From assembly GCF_006539545.1 (NCBI RefSeq), contig NZ_BJNF01000026.1, positions 1 through 61,662 of the forward strand: a stretch of 61,662 nt of DNA. The letters run 5' to 3'. Position 1 is the first letter of the stretch; the number at the start of each line of letters is the position of its first letter. Of this stretch, positions 1 to 8,382 are shown in pieces. Below the pieces are notes generated by a model, which had not been told where the DNA came from, searched no databases, and saw only the letters and a program-made list of their open reading frames with translations. Position numbers and translations under genes: made by a program. This stretch comes from Nitrobacter winogradskyi (GTDB taxonomy: Bacteria > Pseudomonadota > Alphaproteobacteria > Rhizobiales > Xanthobacteraceae).

Positions 1-36
1 CTTTACGGCGATAACTACGGAAATGTCCGGACTCAT
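1..36 (-). CDS. Glycosyltransferase family 2, N-terminal fragment
   Basis: Only the first 12 codons are inside the window, starting at an ATG at 36. They read MSPDISVVIAVK, the usual first beta strand of a GT-A fold family 2 glycosyltransferase (typically S-V-V-I-P/A-V-Y/K-N). It lies 61 bases downstream of the family 4 glycosyltransferase on the same strand, so both probably belong to one surface polysaccharide operon. The call rests on a very short motif and the neighbour. The rest of the gene is off the left edge. Confidence 0.45.
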   Translation of the reverse strand, partial: MSPDISVVIAVK

Positions 37-97
37 CGCGGCCCCGTTTGTTGTGTTCCCACTAATAGTCCGATACGGCCGTCTTTGCCAAGACGCC

Positions 98-1360
98 TCA
101 CTGCGCCAGTGCCCGCGCGTAATGCGCGCGCCTATACATCTCCAGAAGCCGCGCAGAATTCGAAACCGGATTAAAATTCTTCTCTGCAAGTAGACGGGCG
201 CTCTGCCCCATCTTTGCGGACTTGATTCGGTTATCAGCGAGGTAGCATATCGCCTCCGCGAGCGCCTTCGGAGACTTCTCTGGAACCGATAGCCCTGTTT
301 CGCCATGAACCAGCGTGTCAGGTTTCGGATCCTCAACCGCAACAATGCTGGGAACCCCTGCAAACGCAGCTTCAAAAACAGGTCGCCCAGCGGCTTTGAG
401 GTGCGAGGGAAAAGCCAGAACGTCGAAGGCATCATAAGCGACCGAAATATCACATGTTGGTCCAAGAAGATGGAAGTGCGTTCCGATCCCATACTCGCTT
501 ATCTTGTTCACTACATCTGATCCGATATTCTGAGCTAAGCCGAGTGCAGCCAATGCTCTTGCTCTTAAACTTCGATCATCGTCCGTCATGCCGCCAACGA
601 TAGCGAACTGAATATCGCGTCGTTTGTCGCAAACGATCTTTGCCGCCTCCACTAAGTCCATAATACCCTTAGAGACGTGCAGGCTTCCGACATATCCAAC
701 CGTGAACATCCCGCCCATCAGTGCCTTGTCTAACTTCTCCTTAAAAGGGGGGTCGGGACGATCCGAAGCCCGTGAAAAGGAATTATGCAAGACTTCGACG
801 TCAATATCTTGTGGCAGCGAAGACCGCACGGTCTCATCAATCGCGATTACCATGACAGCTTGCGAGCGCAGAATCGACCGGATTAGTTTTGATCGCTTGC
901 TCCTAACGACATTATTCTGCGGCGACCTCACATGAACGATCATCGGCGCCCTAAAGATCAGGCGCGCGACCAGGCCAGGTATGATCTCCGTAACCTCGTT
1001 GACATGAATGACGTCAATGCTTCGCCACCTGCGCTTCGCTCGAACAATACTCGCCAGTGTATATGGCAAATGAAACGCTTCCCGAAGCAGGACCAGCCAG
1101 CGAGCGCCTCTGTAGTGGCTATACTGAGTATTATCGAAACGTGTTAATCCACGCGTGACAACCATATCTTTCGCCAGCTTTCGATAATATTCGAGGGCCG
1201 TGCCATCGGCTGCCACAAAGTACCCTTCAACAGAACCAGGCGGCAGAGATCTGATCGCCTCATACAAGCTCCGAGAAGCTCCACCAAACGGGCCCACCCC
1301 ATCAACGTAGAGCACCCGAATGCTTTTACTATCGCTCCCAACCATCGTCGATGAATTCAT
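98..1360 (-). CDS. Glycosyltransferase family 4 (GT-B fold)
   Basis: A 420-residue retaining glycosyltransferase that would move a sugar from a nucleotide-sugar donor to a lipid-linked or polysaccharide acceptor at the cytoplasmic face of the membrane. The N-terminal acceptor domain has a Gly-rich loop (GPFGGASRSL, about residues 23-32). The C-terminal donor domain starts at VGYVGSLHVSKG (about 222-233) and holds the E-x7-E type motif near GRPVFEAAFAGVPS (about 328-341). Length is normal. Its base composition looks more AT-rich than the phage genes to the right, which suggests separate ancestry. It is co-directional with the phage late genes. Whether it is prophage cargo (surface conversion) or host DNA beyond a lost phage end cannot be decided here. 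The sugar substrate is unknown. Confidence 0.85.
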   Translation of the reverse strand: MNSSTMVGSDSKSIRVLYVDGVGPFGGASRSLYEAIRSLPPGSVEGYFVAADGTALEYYRKLAKDMVVTRGLTRFDNTQYSHYRGARWLVLLREAFHLPYTLASIVRAKRRWRSIDVIHVNEVTEIIPGLVARLIFRAPMIVHVRSPQNNVVRSKRSKLIRSILRSQAVMVIAIDETVRSSLPQDIDVEVLHNSFSRASDRPDPPFKEKLDKALMGGMFTVGYVGSLHVSKGIMDLVEAAKIVCDKRRDIQFAIVGGMTDDDRSLRARALAALGLAQNIGSDVVNKISEYGIGTHFHLLGPTCDISVAYDAFDVLAFPSHLKAAGRPVFEAAFAGVPSIVAVEDPKPDTLVHGETGLSVPEKSPKALAEAICYLADNRIKSAKMGQSARLLAEKNFNPVSNSARLLEMYRRAHYARALAQ

Positions 1361-1575
1361 TGACTACTCAAAATGTTAGAATGAATACCGCGTGCGCAAG
1401 AAAACTATGCTGGATTGCCGAAACGCTCGCTGTAGCGTGGCTTCTTATAGTGTTCCCCGGTTGTTACTTCTACCGCAAAATCCATTATGACCGCCCCACT
1501 GCACTCGCCTGGGGACTTCTCGCAGGACGATTTGCTCAGGATCAGAGCCAGCTTCAGGATGGCTGACCATATTCC
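1361..1575. other. Gap between glycosyltransferase and tailspike genes
   Basis: A plus-strand open frame starting at 1351 or 1381 could encode a peptide of about 60 residues with one hydrophobic stretch. It has no clear ribosome binding site and no recognisable similarity, so it is not called. I looked here for a copy of the tRNA-Leu 3' end found at the right prophage boundary and saw none. Confidence 0.4.
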
Positions 1576-4074
1576 TTACCGGTTCGTAATTTTGAATAGG
1601 ATATTGCCGGACACACCGTTTACCGGAGACCCGCTGGAATTGGTAAAATACACTTTGACGGTGTTGGTGGCCGTCACGCGAGCGTAGGCGATGCCGATGC
1701 CGCCGGTCGGCGTAAATTGAAAGTTTGCTTCGACAAAAGCATTTGAAGCAGCCCCCGGCACGTCGAGGTTAACATCGATTCCGGTCGTGGGGATGTTGGT
1801 CGATGGCATCGCAATTGACGAAAAAAACGGGGCAAGGCTCCCGCGAATGACGCGGTTTCCATCTTTGTTCAGAATGTTGCCACTCACTCCTGCCCCGCAA
1901 TTGTCGGCTTCGATCGTCACCACGTTACTGCGGATATCCGACAACAACGAAGTGCGCTGCCCCTCGTTGTTGTCCATGATGCCCGCCACATCGGCGCTCA
2001 GAAACCCGAAGCGAATACGACAGTCGCGAGAGCCTGAGACACTAAAGCCCGTGGCGAGGTTGGTGGCGTGATCAACGTCGATCGAGCATTGGTTGTTCGG
2101 TCGCGCCAAGCCGAAAAAGTCAGCGCTTTCTGACTTATCATCGATGAGGGCACCGGTTGCGGCGCGCTGAAGCCGACGGCATCGAACATCGGTGCGGAAG
2201 TTTTGGGCAAAAACCCAAATGCCACCGCCGAGCGAGGCCGACACGCGCCCTATGGATGAAATCTCATCGACACTTATCCGGTTGTGCGCTGTTGCATATT
2301 CAAAAAGGCCGGCGAACGGCGCGGCTCGAAGCACACCGCGACCGCTCACGGTGCAATGGGTACTCAGCACCGAGCCCATGCACTGATAGAAAGCATCTGG
2401 TCGGCCCGGATCGTCATAGAATTCGCCGTCGATGATGTACTCACCCGACACCCTGTGACCTGTCGCGCCTACGTGGATCACGGCGTCGGTGAAATGGTTC
2501 GGAAGCGAATTTGAAATCGTCACGACGCTACCGACAACCGACACAACGGTTGTGACGAAGGAGTTGGCCCAAAAGGTCGGAGTTCCCGATGTGTGCGACG
2601 CCGGCGTCGTCCCATTCGCGCCGCGCTGCGTGACCGTTACAACGCCAGAGGTAGAGATCGCGCCGAGAATAACCTCGTCGTCTACCGCGAGGTAGACATG
2701 CCCGCCGTGGATCGTGCGTGAAACATCACCGCTAAGATTGAACGTCGTCACGCTGGAATTGATGTTTCCGGCAAGATTATGAGTCACGCTCGAATCCGGG
2801 TAAATCCCCTCGATCGCGATGCGCGCTCCTGGCTCGAAGATTGACGGGTCATCAACCGTCACGGACGCGGTGTTATACACTCCGGTCCCGGTCGTCTGAC
2901 CAAGCCAGCTTGAAAGCATGGCCTTCTCGGTGTCGTTGGGGCTTGCGATGTTCCCGGTGACCGCAGTCAAGGGCTTGATGATGGTGCCATGCATTTCCCA
3001 ATGAAGATAGGACGGGCGTCGGAACGCCCCCGCGCCGGCAATGCCGATGTTCATTTCCTTCTTCAGCGTCACCGCGCCCGTGACCAGGTGGATGTTGGCC
3101 GCGCTGATGCCGTCGAAAAGATCAATCTCGGCTTCCACTTCGCCGCGCAATGCCCGCGCATCAATGGTGCATCCAGGGTAGGTGCCAGCGAGTTCGGAAA
3201 TCTTGGCGTTCAGCGGCGAAATGATGTCGCGCACGTTCGTCGCGTCGCGTACATCGGCCCAATCGGCCGCCGACAGCAGGGCTTTCAGCCCGAATGTGCG
3301 GGCAGCAACGTCGGCCACTGCGACCAGCTCGTGCGCGGTTTCATCGGCGTTGACTTGTAGAATCTTGCCGGCGCTCCCCGACACGATCGATGGCAGGCTG
3401 ACGCCCGCAGCCGCCGAGACAGCTTCGTCGCGCGCTTCTTCCGCAACATCTTTCGCCGCGACTACTGTCGCAAGAATTGCATCGGCATCAACAGCGACCG
3501 GCATCAACAGCGTGTAATGATCCACCGACCACAGCATAAGCTGCGTCAATCCTGCCAAGAGTGAATTTTCGGCAAGCTCAGTGCCGAATGCGCTCTTGAC
3601 TGTGACCGGCTCTCCGCCTTCGACGGAGATCGTGACGGCCCCGGTATTCGCAGCTAACGGCGTAAAGATATATGTGTGCTGTCCGGGCGTAGTCGGAAGA
3701 CCCGGAACAATGGTCGCCTCGATCGCATTTGCGGTGCCGCCTGTGGCGAGGATCACATAATCCCCAGGCAAGTCAGCGATGCGTGTCCAGGAGCCCGTCC
3801 CGCCCGCACCGGCCTTTTTGTAGAGGCCGTTGTAGGCTGCGGTGCTGTCGCCACGGACCTGTGCAAGCGAGTTGGCGACAGGAACGAGATTGGCGAAAAG
3901 AGCCGCGCGGGAGGCGTAGCTAAGGTTGATGGCTTCAAACCCCGCTGCAATATCAGCTTGCAGCTTGGTACCCCAGGCGCGAATCTCGCGCTTGTTGGGC
4001 TTGTGCGCCCCACTGGCAGGCACGCCGTTTATGTTGTAGTCGCGCCAGACCTCGGCAGCCGTCAACTCGGTCAT
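1576..4074 (-). CDS. Phage tailspike / receptor-binding protein
   Basis: An 832-residue virion protein at the distal end of the late operon. The first 110 or so residues are a conserved particle-binding head domain (begins MTELTAAEVWRDYNINGVP and includes TRIADLPGDYV). An Ala-rich helical stretch follows near residues 190-220. From about 340 onward there are short repeated beta segments rich in Gly, Asn and Asp, as expected of a right-handed beta-helix of the pectate-lyase type used for binding or cutting surface polysaccharide. The C-terminal 60 residues resemble a trimerising cap. It is the last phage gene before the glycosyltransferases, which could alter the polysaccharide it recognises. 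Catalytic residues cannot be assigned by eye. Confidence 0.75.
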   Translation of the reverse strand: MTELTAAEVWRDYNINGVPASGAHKPNKREIRAWGTKLQADIAAGFEAINLSYASRAALFANLVPVANSLAQVRGDSTAAYNGLYKKAGAGGTGSWTRIADLPGDYVILATGGTANAIEATIVPGLPTTPGQHTYIFTPLAANTGAVTISVEGGEPVTVKSAFGTELAENSLLAGLTQLMLWSVDHYTLLMPVAVDADAILATVVAAKDVAEEARDEAVSAAAGVSLPSIVSGSAGKILQVNADETAHELVAVADVAARTFGLKALLSAADWADVRDATNVRDIISPLNAKISELAGTYPGCTIDARALRGEVEAEIDLFDGISAANIHLVTGAVTLKKEMNIGIAGAGAFRRPSYLHWEMHGTIIKPLTAVTGNIASPNDTEKAMLSSWLGQTTGTGVYNTASVTVDDPSIFEPGARIAIEGIYPDSSVTHNLAGNINSSVTTFNLSGDVSRTIHGGHVYLAVDDEVILGAISTSGVVTVTQRGANGTTPASHTSGTPTFWANSFVTTVVSVVGSVVTISNSLPNHFTDAVIHVGATGHRVSGEYIIDGEFYDDPGRPDAFYQCMGSVLSTHCTVSGRGVLRAAPFAGLFEYATAHNRISVDEISSIGRVSASLGGGIWVFAQNFRTDVRCRRLQRAATGALIDDKSESADFFGLARPNNQCSIDVDHATNLATGFSVSGSRDCRIRFGFLSADVAGIMDNNEGQRTSLLSDIRSNVVTIEADNCGAGVSGNILNKDGNRVIRGSLAPFFSSIAMPSTNIPTTGIDVNLDVPGAASNAFVEANFQFTPTGGIGIAYARVTATNTVKVYFTNSSGSPVNGVSGNILFKITNR

Positions 4075-4088
4075 ATCATCTCTCTCGG

Positions 4089-5042
4089 TTATACCGTCTC
4101 ATAGACGATCGTAAAATCGAAGTAGGCACCGTTGGTGAGCCCGACGCTGTCGTAGATTAGCGCTGTTGGCGAGGTCGCGATCGTGCGGCCATCAGCGATC
4201 CGACCGTTGGCCGTGTTGCGGCATGTGAACGACCCGTTCGAAAGCGAATTGACGGGAAGCGGAATTGAAACCTGATCCGATCCGGAGTTTGGCGCCAACG
4301 TCGTTACGGTCGCTCGACCCGAAACGATGCAGAGCTTACCTATGATGATGTAGCTGTAGGCGAAGCTGCCCGCGCCGAAGTTCGTTCCGCCCTGGTTTTT
4401 CAGAACGGCCCCCGACGCCGTTGTAAAAGCCCCACCGGTGTAACCCGTCCCCCCATTTGCAACCGGCAGCGTTCCGGACACTTCCGAGCCGAGCGCGATG
4501 GTGGCGGCGCCGTCCTTCAAGGCGCTGCCGTCTGTCCCATTCCAGCGGGCGAACCCGCTGTCGGTCGACGATACAGGCCCCTCGATGCCACCGCCCCCGC
4601 CGGCCGGCGTCTGCCACGACCCGTCGCCGCGCAGGTAGGTGGACGAGGATGGTGTTCCCGTCGCGTCGATGTCGTCGACCCCGACATCATCCTTGGTCGC
4701 CATTGCGCCGAGCGACATGGCGAGGGCCGCGAGCGACGATGTGTCCGCCTTGCCTGATAGCGCCGTCTTGACCGCCTTCTGCGTCGGAAGTCGCGTGTTG
4801 CTGTCGGCTGTAAAAGCACTGTCAGTGTCGACAACACTCGTCGCGAACATCGCCGTCGTCAGGCCGCTGATCGTGTTATTGGCGGCGTCGATGGTCTTGT
4901 TCGTGAGCGTCTGTGCGAGCGACGCGAGATAGGTCGCAATCGACGATGCGAGAATGCCGAAGTTACTGCCGCTGGCAGCAGCGGCGAACTTCTCGGTTCC
5001 GTTGACGACCCTATCCGGGTCTTCCGATATCTTTCCGGTCAT
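4089..5042 (-). CDS. Phage tail fibre protein
   Basis: A 317-residue fibre-like protein. It has low-complexity segments common in side fibres: TLTNKTIDAANNTISGLTT near residues 46-64, TYLRGDGSWQTPAGGGGG near 138-155, and LPVANGGTGYTGGA near 195-208. The C-terminal 100 residues are beta-rich and likely form the tip. Its start codon overlaps the end of the upstream tail-tip gene by 4 bases, so translation is coupled. The sequence class is variable between phages, so function is inferred from composition and position. Confidence 0.75.
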   Translation of the reverse strand: MTGKISEDPDRVVNGTEKFAAAASGSNFGILASSIATYLASLAQTLTNKTIDAANNTISGLTTAMFATSVVDTDSAFTADSNTRLPTQKAVKTALSGKADTSSLAALAMSLGAMATKDDVGVDDIDATGTPSSSTYLRGDGSWQTPAGGGGGIEGPVSSTDSGFARWNGTDGSALKDGAATIALGSEVSGTLPVANGGTGYTGGAFTTASGAVLKNQGGTNFGAGSFAYSYIIIGKLCIVSGRATVTTLAPNSGSDQVSIPLPVNSLSNGSFTCRNTANGRIADGRTIATSPTALIYDSVGLTNGAYFDFTIVYETV

Positions 5043-6631
5043 GCTTCTTCTCTTATGTAGAGCGATCCATCCTCGCGGAACAGACTCGACCCATCCTCGC
5101 GCTTGATGCTCGGCGGGATGACGGGCGTTTCGCCGCCGGCCTCCGGATCGTAGGGTTCAAGAATTTCGGGGAACACGAGGATGAAGGTGAACGTGATCCG
5201 CCCGGCCATCAGATCGATGTCGGCGTCCTGAATCTCGATGACCGAGTCCTGAAGCCCGGACACGAAGGGATATTGAATTCTGACCCAACGCTCGCCGAGC
5301 GCGGCAAGGCCGTACAACGTCGTTGTGATTGTCCCGCTCAAGGGCGTGTTGAGACGCCTCATCGCCCGCTCAGCCAGCCGCCGCGCCTGCGTCTCGGTCT
5401 GCGTCCATTTCAGATCGAGGGACTGAGACCGCGTCATCCCCGTGAGCGATATCGACTCTTCGTCCCGGTAAGGCTCGGCCTGAACCTCCACATAGCCCGA
5501 GTTCGGGTCGGTGTGAGATATGTTGAGTTGATTGACGGCCTGCTCGTCGGCTTGCCCGTAATTGAGGTTGAAGTCGATGATGTGATTGGCTGCTATGGTA
5601 ACGGTCGGCTCTCGATACACCCCGACCTTGAGCGCGAGCGAGCCATCGCCGGCCTCAGCCAACCATCCGTCGCAAGTAGCCAGGATCGAATTGACGATAT
5701 CCTCGGGCTTGTTGTCGAACTGGTACCATCCGTTAGACGTGTAGCGCGGCTCGGTGTCGCCCGGAGTTGCGACCCGTTCGTCGCAAAGGTCCGCTTCGTG
5801 CATCCACAAGGCGAGATGCGCCGGCGTTGGAAACAGGATATCGAAATCCAGCCCCATGCACCCGTCGACCTGGGTGAGATAGTCGAGCAGTTGCAGGACG
5901 GGGTTGTAGGAAATCTTCCACGTCGAGGAATCCAGCCGGCTTTGCGTCGGGTCGCGCGGATCCCATACCGGCGAGCAATCGAGCACGAGGGAAAGAACAG
6001 GAAGCCCGCGCGGGTAGATCTCCGTGTAATCCTCGGGCTTGATTTCTTGACCTTGGCAATAAAGGGATGCCCAGAAGATGCCGATGCCGAAATGCGTGGC
6101 GGGGTCCCATATGCCGCCGCTTGGCCCGACACCGAAGAAGCTTTGAGTTGACCCGTCGCCGTAGCCGAAGTGAACCCTGACGTTGCCGGCAGGGCCGTAG
6201 CGGCCGTCATCAGCGAATGCCGGACGTATGGCGTCGGTTGCGCCGTGGTCGAACACCACCAGATCGTCATGCAGGTACATGTTCACGACAGCGGCAACGC
6301 GCCCGGAATGGACCGCCATCACGTCGTAGGAGTTCTTGTCGGCCTCCTCGAACAGCATGTAATAGCCGGCCAGCCGGTTGCGGCCATAGCCCCGGATGCG
6401 CGGCGGGATTCCCTGCTTAAGCGGGTGAGACCCGTTCTCCGGCTTCGGCACATCCGGCCGCAACGCATAGTTCAGCCCGATTGACGTGCCGAGGATGGTT
6501 GCAGTACCGACTGCGGTCGCCAGACTCACGCCGAGAAATGACGCACCGCTGATCGCTGAGCCGAAACCGATCCCCGTGATCGCCCCTGGCGCGACGCTCG
6601 CGATCAGTATGGTTCCGATCGTTTCAGCCAT
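5039..6631 (-). CDS. Tail tip / central hub protein (J-like)
   Basis: A 530-residue protein with a hydrophobic Gly/Ala-rich N-terminus (about residues 8-55, possibly membrane-active), then PPRIRGYGRNRLAGYY and a body rich in aromatic residues. The order of module, NlpC/P60-like protein then hub, matches the distal tail genes of siphoviruses and of the Rhodobacter gene transfer agent. It probably forms the baseplate hub that receives the fibre and spike and opens on infection. It overlaps the upstream DUF6950-like gene by 8 bases and the downstream fibre gene by 4. The lambda-J comparison is by role, not by proven sequence identity. Confidence 0.7.
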   Translation of the reverse strand: MAETIGTILIASVAPGAITGIGFGSAISGASFLGVSLATAVGTATILGTSIGLNYALRPDVPKPENGSHPLKQGIPPRIRGYGRNRLAGYYMLFEEADKNSYDVMAVHSGRVAAVVNMYLHDDLVVFDHGATDAIRPAFADDGRYGPAGNVRVHFGYGDGSTQSFFGVGPSGGIWDPATHFGIGIFWASLYCQGQEIKPEDYTEIYPRGLPVLSLVLDCSPVWDPRDPTQSRLDSSTWKISYNPVLQLLDYLTQVDGCMGLDFDILFPTPAHLALWMHEADLCDERVATPGDTEPRYTSNGWYQFDNKPEDIVNSILATCDGWLAEAGDGSLALKVGVYREPTVTIAANHIIDFNLNYGQADEQAVNQLNISHTDPNSGYVEVQAEPYRDEESISLTGMTRSQSLDLKWTQTETQARRLAERAMRRLNTPLSGTITTTLYGLAALGERWVRIQYPFVSGLQDSVIEIQDADIDLMAGRITFTFILVFPEILEPYDPEAGGETPVIPPSIKREDGSSLFREDGSLYIREEA

Positions 6632-7049
6632 CGAACGTCCACGCCCGCAGCATTGGAAGCCTGTCGTCGTTGTCCACCACCAAACCCATGTCCGATGTCA
6701 CAACGGCATAGCACCGTGGCGCGGCGCAGATCGCACCGGTCGGCCGGCGCCGTATCTCGCCGCCCGCCGAGTAAGGTGCATCGACCGCGACGATATCGCC
6801 CGCAACGGGTGTTTCCGTGGGCCGCATTCCAACCGCGGTCAGGCGCGAATGACAGGCTTCTAGAAAGCCGCCCTCGCGAGCGACGATGCGCTGAAACTCG
6901 CGCTCCGAAGAATACGTGCCACGGACATCAGCGATCGGATCGCGCCCACACACGTTGACAACCCAATCCGCCATGAAAGTCGAGCAATCCCACGTTCCCG
7001 GTGACCAGCGCTTGCGAAGCACGGATTCGAAGAATTCAGGGAGCGTCAT
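6624..7049 (-). CDS. DUF6950-like NlpC/P60-type tail protein
   Basis: A 141-residue protein when started at the ATG at 7049, which overlaps the upstream stop (ATGA). The segment GTWDCSTFMADW (about residues 17-28) looks like the catalytic Cys helix of NlpC/P60 folds, as in lambda K-type tail-tip proteins and GTA ORF14. The segment GDIVAV near residue 80 fits the beta strand that normally follows. A catalytic His is not obvious by eye. It likely trims or helps cross the cell wall when the tail docks. An alternative start 18 bases upstream at 7067 is possible. Confidence 0.7.
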   Translation of the reverse strand: MTLPEFFESVLRKRWSPGTWDCSTFMADWVVNVCGRDPIADVRGTYSSEREFQRIVAREGGFLEACHSRLTAVGMRPTETPVAGDIVAVDAPYSAGGEIRRRPTGAICAAPRCYAVVTSDMGLVVDNDDRLPMLRAWTFDG

Positions 7050-7660
7050 GCTGACAGCCGTGGCCACGTCTTGTTGAACCCGTTAGCGTAGAGCGGCGTG
7101 CGCTCGCAGAAGTAGTCGGTCGGATATCTGGCCCGCTGGTCCTGGTTCGTGAAATAGGCCAATCCCGGCCGCCGGCGGCCGGTCATAAGTGTCCCCGCGG
7201 AAAGTGTGACGGTTCTGACGGTCGATTGCCCGACCTCAGTCGGCGACACTTGCTGGATAGCGAGGTAGTCGGCGGTGTAGTTCTGAATCCATTTGATCGG
7301 GCCAAGGAGAGACCAGTCTTCGCCCATCACCGCGAAGCCGACAGAAACACGCTTCCCCTTGACCTGCTGTGCATCGCCGCCAGATGCGATCTGAAGAATC
7401 TCGCCGGTCACGCCGCTGATGGTGAAATCCACTCGCTGCGCCGCGCCGTTGATCATCTGCTTGAGGGCGGGCAGGCTGCCGACCTCGCCGAAGCCGTTGT
7501 ATTTTGCTCCGGCTTCATCGAGCACGTCGGGTTGCGTCGTCTCGAAAGGTCCAACGCCCAGCCACAACCTGACGACCGGGTCCGTTTCCAGGCGGAAAAA
7601 CACGCCGATGCGCGCGGAATTCCTGGCCAGCGCGGCCAGTTCATCTTGCGAAAGATTCAT
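7046..7660 (-). CDS. Minor tail protein (DUF2163-like position)
   Basis: A 204-residue protein located between tape measure and the NlpC/P60-like gene, where GTA-like phages carry DUF2163 or DUF2460 proteins of the distal tail. It starts MNLSQDELAALARNSAR and has a beta-rich middle. The end is rich in aromatic and basic residues (about 165-204). It overlaps the next gene by 4 bases. I do not recognise the family with certainty. The tail role rests on context. Confidence 0.6.
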   Translation of the reverse strand: MNLSQDELAALARNSARIGVFFRLETDPVVRLWLGVGPFETTQPDVLDEAGAKYNGFGEVGSLPALKQMINGAAQRVDFTISGVTGEILQIASGGDAQQVKGKRVSVGFAVMGEDWSLLGPIKWIQNYTADYLAIQQVSPTEVGQSTVRTVTLSAGTLMTGRRRPGLAYFTNQDQRARYPTDYFCERTPLYANGFNKTWPRLSA

Positions 7661-7666
7661 GACAGA

Positions 7667-8380
7667 TCAGACCGGATAGAAATATTCGACGAAGCTGACA
7701 TCCGGGTCAGCAAAGCGGCGCATCGACAATGTCAGCTTCATCACATTCGGGTCGGCGAGCATCATGACGCAACGCGGCCGGTCGAATTCGAGATACGTCC
7801 CTGCCGTCACCGCCTCCCGGAGCGGCGGGCGGAAGGTGATCACGGAGTTGCCTCCGCCTTGATCATCGACCGTGCCGACCTCATACAGATGCCAGCCTTG
7901 CGTCGGGTGCTCGATCGAGAAGAACTCGCCGCCGCGCAGCGGGCCGCCAGCGGCGAATGACAGTGCGAGGCTGACGGCCCGCAACGGCGCGTCCAGCAGA
8001 ACAGACGCGTCGACGATGTTCTGGGCATATCCCGCCCCGTCGTCGAAGAGCGCACCATCGGAGTGCGGCACGGCTCCGATCGCGTAGAGAGGCTTCCCAT
8101 CTACAATCGGCGCCGGGAAGTGGCGCTTGTCGCACATCGGCACGATGATCGGCGCTGAGCCGCCGTCGCACAGGACCTCCAGCGCGCGCCAGGCGCGGAC
8201 GTGATCCGGCGTGCGTAAATTGATCGAGCCGTATTCACACTTCCACAATCCGCCGCCGCTGGTCGTTACGCGAGGGAACGCGCCCTGCGCCGATTGACCG
8301 ACAGAAGCCGTCGATGACAGTATCTGCCACGACCCCGACCGCTCCCGCATGAGCGATGCTGAGAATTCCGGAACAGCCAC
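7667..8380 (-). CDS. Minor tail protein, unknown family
   Basis: A 237-residue protein immediately downstream of the tape measure gene (2 bases between). It begins MAVPEFSASLMRERSGSW and is mostly beta strand with a C-terminal FVEYFYPV. In long-tailed phages the gene after the tape measure usually encodes the distal tail protein that joins tube and baseplate, and that is the inferred job. No catalytic motif or membrane segment is seen. Confidence 0.6.
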   Translation of the reverse strand: MAVPEFSASLMRERSGSWQILSSTASVGQSAQGAFPRVTTSGGGLWKCEYGSINLRTPDHVRAWRALEVLCDGGSAPIIVPMCDKRHFPAPIVDGKPLYAIGAVPHSDGALFDDGAGYAQNIVDASVLLDAPLRAVSLALSFAAGGPLRGGEFFSIEHPTQGWHLYEVGTVDDQGGGNSVITFRPPLREAVTAGTYLEFDRPRCVMMLADPNVMKLTLSMRRFADPDVSFVEYFYPV

Positions 8381-8382
8381 GA

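Noticed and set aside
1351-1566. Small plus-strand membrane-like frame
   Set aside because: No ribosome site, convergent with nothing useful, and the second half has shadow composition from the end of the tailspike region.
1361-1575. Possible left attachment site of the prophage
   Set aside because: No stretch matching the 3' end of tRNA-Leu was found on either strand.
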